Assembly: GCA_030247885.1 (NCBI GenBank)
Contig: JAPDRO010000009.1
Coordinates: forward strand, 558,001-622,000
DNA from: Taxawa tesnikishii (nom. ined.)
Taxonomy: Eukaryota; Ascomycota; Dothideomycetes; Dothideales
Direction: 5' to 3'
DNA length: 64,000 nt
Below are positions 58,617-64,000 of this stretch, one piece after another. Each line of letters opens with the position of its first letter. Within the stretch, counting starts at the first letter, position 1. The notes below the pieces were generated by a model. That model was not told the DNA's origin, did no database searches, and worked only from the letters and a program-made list of their open reading frames with translations. The translations under genes and the position numbers were made by a program.

Positions 58617-59321
58617 GTACAAGACATTTCCAATTTGATTTCGTGATACGCACAGCTAAAGGAGCAATAACAGGAGGATTGACAGTAAGAAATTCATTTC
58701 GTGTGTAGCGTTTCTACACATACAGCTGTACCAACGCCAGTTAGATCGAACAAGTCTTGTTTCCCATAGGGTAGCTCGTGGGACTTTGGGTTGTAGTTTT
58801 GTTGTGATCCCTGGTAAGCAAGACACGTCGCCTGCGGCTGCACGTGCCATCATTGCTATAGGCACGAGTATCAGTCAGATTCAAATGCCAACATTCCGGC
58901 AGCCGCTCTAGGGTGTCCATCGGGTTTGTTGGTTACGGGTCAGATACGTGCCATGACTTCTCGATAGAGATTACACCTGCGATAAACTTAGCGGTAGGCG
59001 AAGCCGCATTCGCCGTTGCGTAAAGGATGAAAGGTCAAATGCCCATCAACTTGGCTATCATTGCATTGCGCTGCCTTGTGATGTAGTGGTACTATTGTGA
59101 ACAGAAAAGGAAGAACGCACATATCACATTCACCAAGGGTGATTGGTCATTCTTGTTTCAAGCGCGTGAAACGCTGCGCGTCAACCCCGGAAAATGTACG
59201 CTGCGGGAGCTTTATCGAAACCAACAACAACCGCAACTCGACATGACATGAACTTTCACTAGCGACCCGTCCTCTTTGCTGCAAGCCTGGGTATCAATTC
59301 AACACCCAAATCACCGGCACG
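58617..59321. other. divergent promoter region
   Basis: 700 bases upstream of ARP1 (+) and of the Cys-rich gene (-). No repeat, RNA or clear promoter element seen. Confidence 0.45.
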
Positions 59322-60705
59322 ATGGCCGACCTTCACAATGCGCCCATAGTGCTCGATAACGGTAGCGGTACGATTCGAGCAGGATTCGCAGGCGACGATA
59401 TTCCCAAATGCCATTTCCCCTCGTATGTCGGTCGGCCGAAACACCTGCGCGTCTTGGCTGGAGGATTGGAAGGTGACACCTTCATCGGTCAAAAAGCACA
59501 AGAACTACGTGGTCTTCTCAAGATCCGGTACCCCCTGGAGCATGGCATAGTCACAGATTGGGACGACATGGAGAGGATATGGCACCACGTTTATACGGAA
59601 GAGCTGAAGACATTGAGCGAAGATGTAGGTACGGCCATTTGCTCCACGAGCGCAGCGGACTGGACGCTTCCAGAGCGAGGCTCCAGGCTAGCTGCCATAC
59701 TTGAAAATTCCACGAAGTGCTGATAGACCTCGTCGACGATAGCATCCCGTACTCCTCACTGAACCTCCGCTTAACCCTCGCACAAACCGCGACACAGCAG
59801 CTCAAATCTTGTTCGAAACATTTAATGTGCCCGCTCTCTTTACATCGATACAGGCCGTACTCTCCCTCTACGCATCAGGCAGGACGACAGGAATTGTGCT
59901 CGATGCGGGTGATGGTGTTTCGCATGCAGTGCCTGTCTACGAGGGGTTCGCCATACCGAACAGCATACGCAGAATAGATGTGGCAGGCAGAGACGTGACA
60001 GAGCATCTACAAACACTTCTGAGGAAGAGCGGTTACGTCTTCCACACAAGCGCAGAGAAAGAGGTGGTCAGGATGATCAAGGAAAAGACGAGCTACGTTG
60101 CGCTCGATCCGCGGAAGGAGGAGAAGGAGTGGATGACTGGAGGCGCAAGACAGGACAACAAGCTGGTGGAGTATATTCTGCCAGATGGCCAGAAGCTCAA
60201 GGTATCTCCATGACGGCTACATGCGTGTTCTTGCGAGAAGCCGGTGCTAACGCGTCGTCTCAGATTGGAGCCGAGCGCTTCAGGGCTCCAGAGATTCTCT
60301 TCGACCCGGAAATCATCGGCTTAGAATACCCCGGCATCCACCAAATAGTGGTCGACGCTATTGGCCGGACAGACATGGATTTGCGGAAATCACTTTTTGG
60401 AAACATTGTTCTATCCGGGGGCTCGACCCTCACCAAGGGTTTCGGTGACCGCCTGCTGCACGAGGTGCAACGGCTCGCTATTAAGGACATGCGGATCAAG
60501 ATCTTCGCACCGCCGGAGAGGAAGTACAGTACATGGATAGGGGTAGCATTCTGGCAGGGCTAAGCACATTTCGCAAGGTGGGTTTTACCTAATGCCAACG
60601 GGGGTCACGCATGACCTTTACACGTCGCTGATGAGTATGCAGATGTGGGTGAGCATCGACGACTGGCACGAGAATCCGGACATTATCCACACCAAGTTCG
60701 CTTGA
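59322..60705 (+). CDS. ARP1: actin-related protein 1 (centractin), dynactin filament subunit
   Basis: Forms the short filament of dynactin, the dynein activator for nuclear migration and organelle transport along microtubules (ro-4 in Neurospora). Exons: 59322-59624, 59743-60201, 60264-60577, 60643-60705; about 379 residues, normal for Arp1. Nucleotide-binding blocks are [18 protein letters not shown] (residues 9-26), [20 protein letters not shown] and [31 protein letters not shown] and [10 protein letters not shown] distinguish it from distant Arps. The end is [20 protein letters not shown]. Just before exon 3 ends, [17 protein letters not shown] is broken by one missing base in a G4 run (60540-60543). 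Restoring it makes 380 codons and all phases agree. Confidence 0.95.
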
Positions 60706-60750
60706 TGGACAGCCGCCACGTTCTCCGCACCAGGCTAGACACGGCCTACG

Positions 60751-60777
60751 TACTGGTACTGGTACTGGTACTGGTAC
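60751..60777. repeat. TACTGG hexamer tandem repeat
   Basis: Four and a half perfect copies of TACTGG, about 45 bases after the ARP1 stop codon, thus in its presumed 3' UTR. Confidence 0.9.
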
Positions 60778-62176
60778 ACCTGTCTGATGAGGGGGCTGCT
60801 AGGGGAAATCTGGGGGCGGGTGGCCCCATGTAACGCGATGCTCCAACTAACGAGCAATGTCGGAAGAGGCTTCGACACGACCAATAGAACGATGCTGAAG
60901 GTTTGGAGATGGGGGTCGTACCTGTTAATCACTGGGACACCCCGCATGCAATTCTTTGCTCTAGCGTTCCATCGCATAGAAATCGGCAACGCTACGAGGG
61001 AGAGGGCCAAGGCCAAAGCGATTTTCTGGGGTAATGAGAACATGGGGAAGCTAGCCAAAACGGGAAGGTTCCAGTCGGTGTGCTGTCCAGCCAATGGACT
61101 AAACGGCTCTGGTTCGGCGGTGGCCGACGCTCGACGTTGCCGACCTGTCTGAAAATGAAAATTGCGGTCAGCTGGTGTGTGTTCACTGCTCTTTATTGTC
61201 GTTGCCGTTGCTGTTGTCCCACCTGACCGCTCTCCTCGAGCCGTCTAGACGCTGGCCAGCACGCTGTAGGGGCACGGGATAACGGATTTGTACCATGTTT
61301 GCTGCCCCCTTGCCCGATGCATTGCACCATGGTGAGCAGTAATTGCGAGAGGTTGACAGGACGCGGAACGTGATGATGCCGACAAGCGCGACTGGACCTC
61401 GTCGACGCGTTGTCAGGTTATGCAGAGCGTCAGCCACGCTTGGCTCGAGTCATTCTCATTACCCCTTGGTTCACGGTGGTTGCTTGGAAGCAGTTACTAT
61501 TACCCCCAGGAAACTAGAGTCGGCACGCTATGATGCAAACAAGGTTGCGGAGCCGCTCAGACTTTTACGAGATCGAAAATCTTTTGCGGACGCTTGGCGA
61601 ACAGGTACGCTGTGACTTTGCTGGATCCCTGATCTCGGAGAACGCTGCTCATCTGTTTGCAGTTGTTTAGCACAATGAGTGAGTTGTAACGTATGGCAGA
61701 GCATGGAAAGCTGAAGAAACGGTGTTGCTCAGCGCGGCAGTGGCAACATAGCAACTGGAATCCGCGCAATTTTCTCTGCATACGCAAACAACGTCGCACG
61801 GTGCTTGGTCCGAGCAAGAATAGTACAGCTCGGCCCAAGCCCTGCGATCGATTGCTGCGTGACTTCTACGGTTGCAGCAGGCGTTGCACCCGCCGAATTC
61901 CATTACTTCATGCCGCGCGGGCGCTAACGCCTAACTGGAAAGCGCGTCCACCTGCCAATCCGTACCTTACTCCTAGATGGAAAGCGCTGAAAACCGAGCG
62001 TCAAATTGTGATCACGCTGCCACATGGGTCTGCTGCTGTGAGAATTTTGCGTAGTCATGGCGTGCTGAGGGGCCCGAGGCCTATATAGGACCTCCCTCAG
62101 CTGCCCATGCCGCTAGGAGAACAAGTCAAAAGCGACATCACACAAGTACACCCATTCCTTTGTACTCCATCACAGC

Positions 62177-62183
62177 TATATAA
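62177..62183 (+). promoter_or_regulatory. possible TATA box of the Par32-like gene
   Basis: TATATAA sits about 125 bases upstream of the start codon. A second TATA-like palindrome CCTATATAGG lies near 62080. Between the first and the ATG is an AGCTCA/AGCCCA hexamer tract (62188-62220) that would be in the 5' UTR. Confidence 0.35.
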
Positions 62184-62187
62184 CCCA

Positions 62188-62220
62188 GCTCAAGCTCAAG
62201 CCCAAGCCGAAGCTCAAGCC
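62188..62220 (+). repeat. AGCTCA/AGCCCA short tandem repeat
   Basis: About five imperfect AGCTCA-type hexamers directly downstream of the TATA-like site, probably in the 5' leader of the Par32-like gene. Confidence 0.6.
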
Positions 62221-62303
62221 ACACTACCACTACACCAGCTCAGCTATTTCACCACAACCACACACTTTTACCTCACCACTCTACCACGTCACACATCTTT
62301 CAA

Positions 62304-62798
62304 ATGGAGCGCCGGTCATCTTACCAAGTCACCGAGCCACACCCCTCCGTCCCTCGCTCCAGCTACATCCACGCTGGTCGGGGCGGAGCTGGCAACTACA
62401 AGCGCTACAACTCTTCCGAACTCACCAAGGGTCCTGAGGCAACTGGACCTGCATCCTTGGCTATCCTGAGTCCACCTCCAACCGGCTCCAGGACCATGTT
62501 CACTTCCGGCCGCGGCGGAGCCGGCAACACCTTCAAGCGTAGCGAGAGCCAGCGTGCCATCTTCAGCTTCGACGAGGAGCTCGAGCGCGAGCAGCGTATG
62601 CGCGAGAATCAGTCCAAGGCCCCGGTCTACCACATCGGTCGTGGTGGTGCTGGCAATCTCGTCGACGAGATGAAACCCCGTGGTGGCAGAGTCCCATCCA
62701 CTAGCTCGGCGTCCAGCAATGCGAGCACCTCCAGCGAGGCATCGAGGAAGCTCAGCAATGCCTTCAGCCGGTTGAGCAGGACCTTCTCCAGGCAGTAA
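62304..62798 (+). CDS. Par32-like protein with GRGGAGN repeats (DUF3602)
   Basis: 164 residues, single exon, disordered. Three spaced copies of the family motif are visible: AGRGGAGNYKR (about residue 24), SGRGGAGNTFKR (about 69) and IGRGGAGNLVDE (about 111). Yeast Par32 is phosphorylated after TORC1 inhibition and restrains the ammonium permeases Mep1/Mep3; a nitrogen-signalling role here is inferred from the shared repeats only. A charged segment FDEELEREQRMREN lies between the second and third repeats. The Ser-rich end SRKLSNAFSRLSRTFSRQ is basic and amphipathic and may bind membranes. The start codon is the first ATG of the frame and follows a long C/A-rich leader. Intact. Confidence 0.82.
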   Translation: MERRSSYQVTEPHPSVPRSSYIHAGRGGAGNYKRYNSSELTKGPEATGPASLAILSPPPTGSRTMFTSGRGGAGNTFKRSESQRAIFSFDEELEREQRMRENQSKAPVYHIGRGGAGNLVDEMKPRGGRVPSTSSASSNASTSSEASRKLSNAFSRLSRTFSRQ

Positions 62799-64000
62799 AC
62801 ACTTTTGTTTACCTATCTGCCTCTTGTTCGACCTTTATTTTTTTCTTATACGGCTTTTACCATCGGCGTCTCGATTTCGGATCTCCGTCTCACGATCATC
62901 ACAACCCGTCAACGCACGCGGGCTGGTTCTTGATTCCCGCACAAAGCATGGCGTTGGGTTCTTCGGTTTATCGGCGGAAAAGGGCTTGAGGATATGCACT
63001 CGCCCACAACAAAAGTTCTTGGTTTATCTGTTTTCAGGGAAGGAGTTTTCATGGACCACAACCAGCGAGGAGTTCTGCTCCTTCGTGACGAGGGCGCCTT
63101 CCGGGCATTTGCTTTTTGGGATTGCTTTTACAGACAACCAGCGGTGGATTACGGATTTTATACCCAGTCCCCGGTGAGGGCACCAGAGAAACTCTGGTAT
63201 TGTGTTTGCTGTTTTGGCATCGGAATCATCGATTGTAATCTATAATGCAACAAAGCATTCATTCACCTGCCATATTTTTCTCCACCATCCGAGGTTGTTG
63301 GTGCAATGTGATGTTCTTCTTGTGATAGTCGAGAAGTGGACTTGACATTTCTTTCGAACCTTGTGTGACGCGGATGTAGTATAGCTTAGCCCTCACTCGC
63401 AGGACAACTATACCGGAAGGTTTGATGGATCTTTGAAGGTTCTATTCATGATTCCGTATAACGGTTTTCCTTCTCGTGACATTGTATAGCGAAAAAGTGT
63501 TGCTGACCTGAGTGCCTATGATGTTAGCGGCATGATAGTAACATGGTAAGATGATACGAATCACCATTTACTCAATTACTCAATCTGGAACCAGGAGCTG
63601 CCGACGCGGTTCTGGCTGTTGGATCTTTCATAAAGAACACGGCTAGTGTTTGGTGGCTCACTGTGCAACGATTTCCATTTCTCTGTAGCTCAGAGATAAG
63701 ATATCCGAGTGGAGGGATAGCAGCGGGATTGTGTAGATAGCCAATTTCAGGATGTGTTCTCCACGCAGCAAGGGTTGGTTGTCCTCATCTACACTTCTTC
63801 CTTGTTAAAACATCCCAACACAATACAAACCCTCATAGAAGCCATAACATAGTGGCATGTGTATGGTCAAGGATGGTCCAGGGGTAGCACGGCATAAATC
63901 ACACACAGTCGATGTTTGTTAGGCATTGTACCTGCTTCGGAAGCCATCGCCGAACCCTATGCCCACATTTCCCCTCTCCACTCCCCGCCTGCTCATCAGA
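62799..64000. other. 3' flank, no gene recognised
   Basis: 1.2 kb to the window end. Includes a T-rich stretch just after the stop (about 62826-62845). Short frames only; nothing supported. Confidence 0.45.

Larger units (their letters stand above)
60706..62303. other. intergenic region, promoter of the Par32-like gene
   Basis: 1.6 kb between two plus-strand genes. It holds the TACTGG repeat near ARP1's 3' end, and TATA-like and C/A-rich elements near the next start. The frame at 61693-62088 lacks family features and is probably chance. Confidence 0.45.

Noticed and set aside
61693-62088. 131-residue frame with many Arg, Cys and His
   Set aside because: Starts at ATG but the composition is like chance reading of GC-rich promoter DNA; no family feature.
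63868-63895. tRNA-like A-box (GGTCCAGGGGTAGCACGGC)
   Set aside because: No B-box or cloverleaf partner follows within the right distance.

Overview
The window comes from a filamentous ascomycete, most likely a dothideomycete. The evidence is many short GT-AG introns (about 50-130 nt), closely spaced genes on both strands, and families typical of filamentous fungi: a HET-domain gene, a Crh-type GH16 enzyme, a DUF2406 protein, a Par32-like GRGGAGN protein and a fungal Ten1. The class is inferred from the general look of the proteins; no search was run. I recognised no rRNA, tRNA, CRISPR array, LTR element or transposon.

Layout. 1-5 kb: end of an SLC35F6-like transporter (+), a Whi5/Nrm1-type G1/S repressor (+), and a protein with clathrin-adaptor-ear motifs (-). 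5-12 kb: a TBC Rab-GAP (+), histidinol phosphatase HIS2 (-) and isocitrate lyase ICL1 (-). 12.8-15.1 kb: a decayed HET-domain gene (+). 15.3-24 kb: a minus-strand block of GUF1, a CoA-type Nudix hydrolase, methylmalonate-semialdehyde dehydrogenase and calnexin. 24.7-28.4 kb: a 1.2-kaa secreted Crh-like GH16 protein with repeats and two apple-like modules (-). 29-36 kb: two uncharacterised genes, a DUF2406 gene (+) and VMA21 (-). 36-40 kb: UDP-glucose 4-epimerase (+) and a membrane-anchored spherulin-4-like protein (-) with a relic of a second copy downstream. 40.6-46.2 kb: an approximately 1800-residue disordered protein (-). 49-53 kb: an MFS drug/polyamine-type transporter (+), the telomere CST subunit TEN1 (-) and ESCRT-III SNF7 (+). 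54.7-58.6 kb: two uncharacterised genes (-). 59.3-60.7 kb: dynactin ARP1/centractin (+). 62.3 kb: a Par32-like protein (+).

The genes are mainly housekeeping and have no common pathway. Loose groupings are trafficking (TBC, adaptor-motif protein, SNF7, VMA21, ARP1), carbon and nitrogen metabolism (ICL1, MMSDH, epimerase, HIS2, Par32-like), ER and cell wall (calnexin, Crh) and cell cycle/telomere (Whi5-like, TEN1).

The strongest window-wide signal is technical. At least twelve positions in otherwise well-conserved genes lose frame by exactly one base inside a run of 4-5 identical bases (calnexin, ARP1, SNF7, HIS2, Nudix, TBC, DUF2406, MFS and others), and I saw no G or C run longer than five. 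With one base restored per site, total coding lengths become multiples of three and splice phases agree. This looks like homopolymer under-calling in the assembly rather than gene death. Only the HET gene looks truly decayed.
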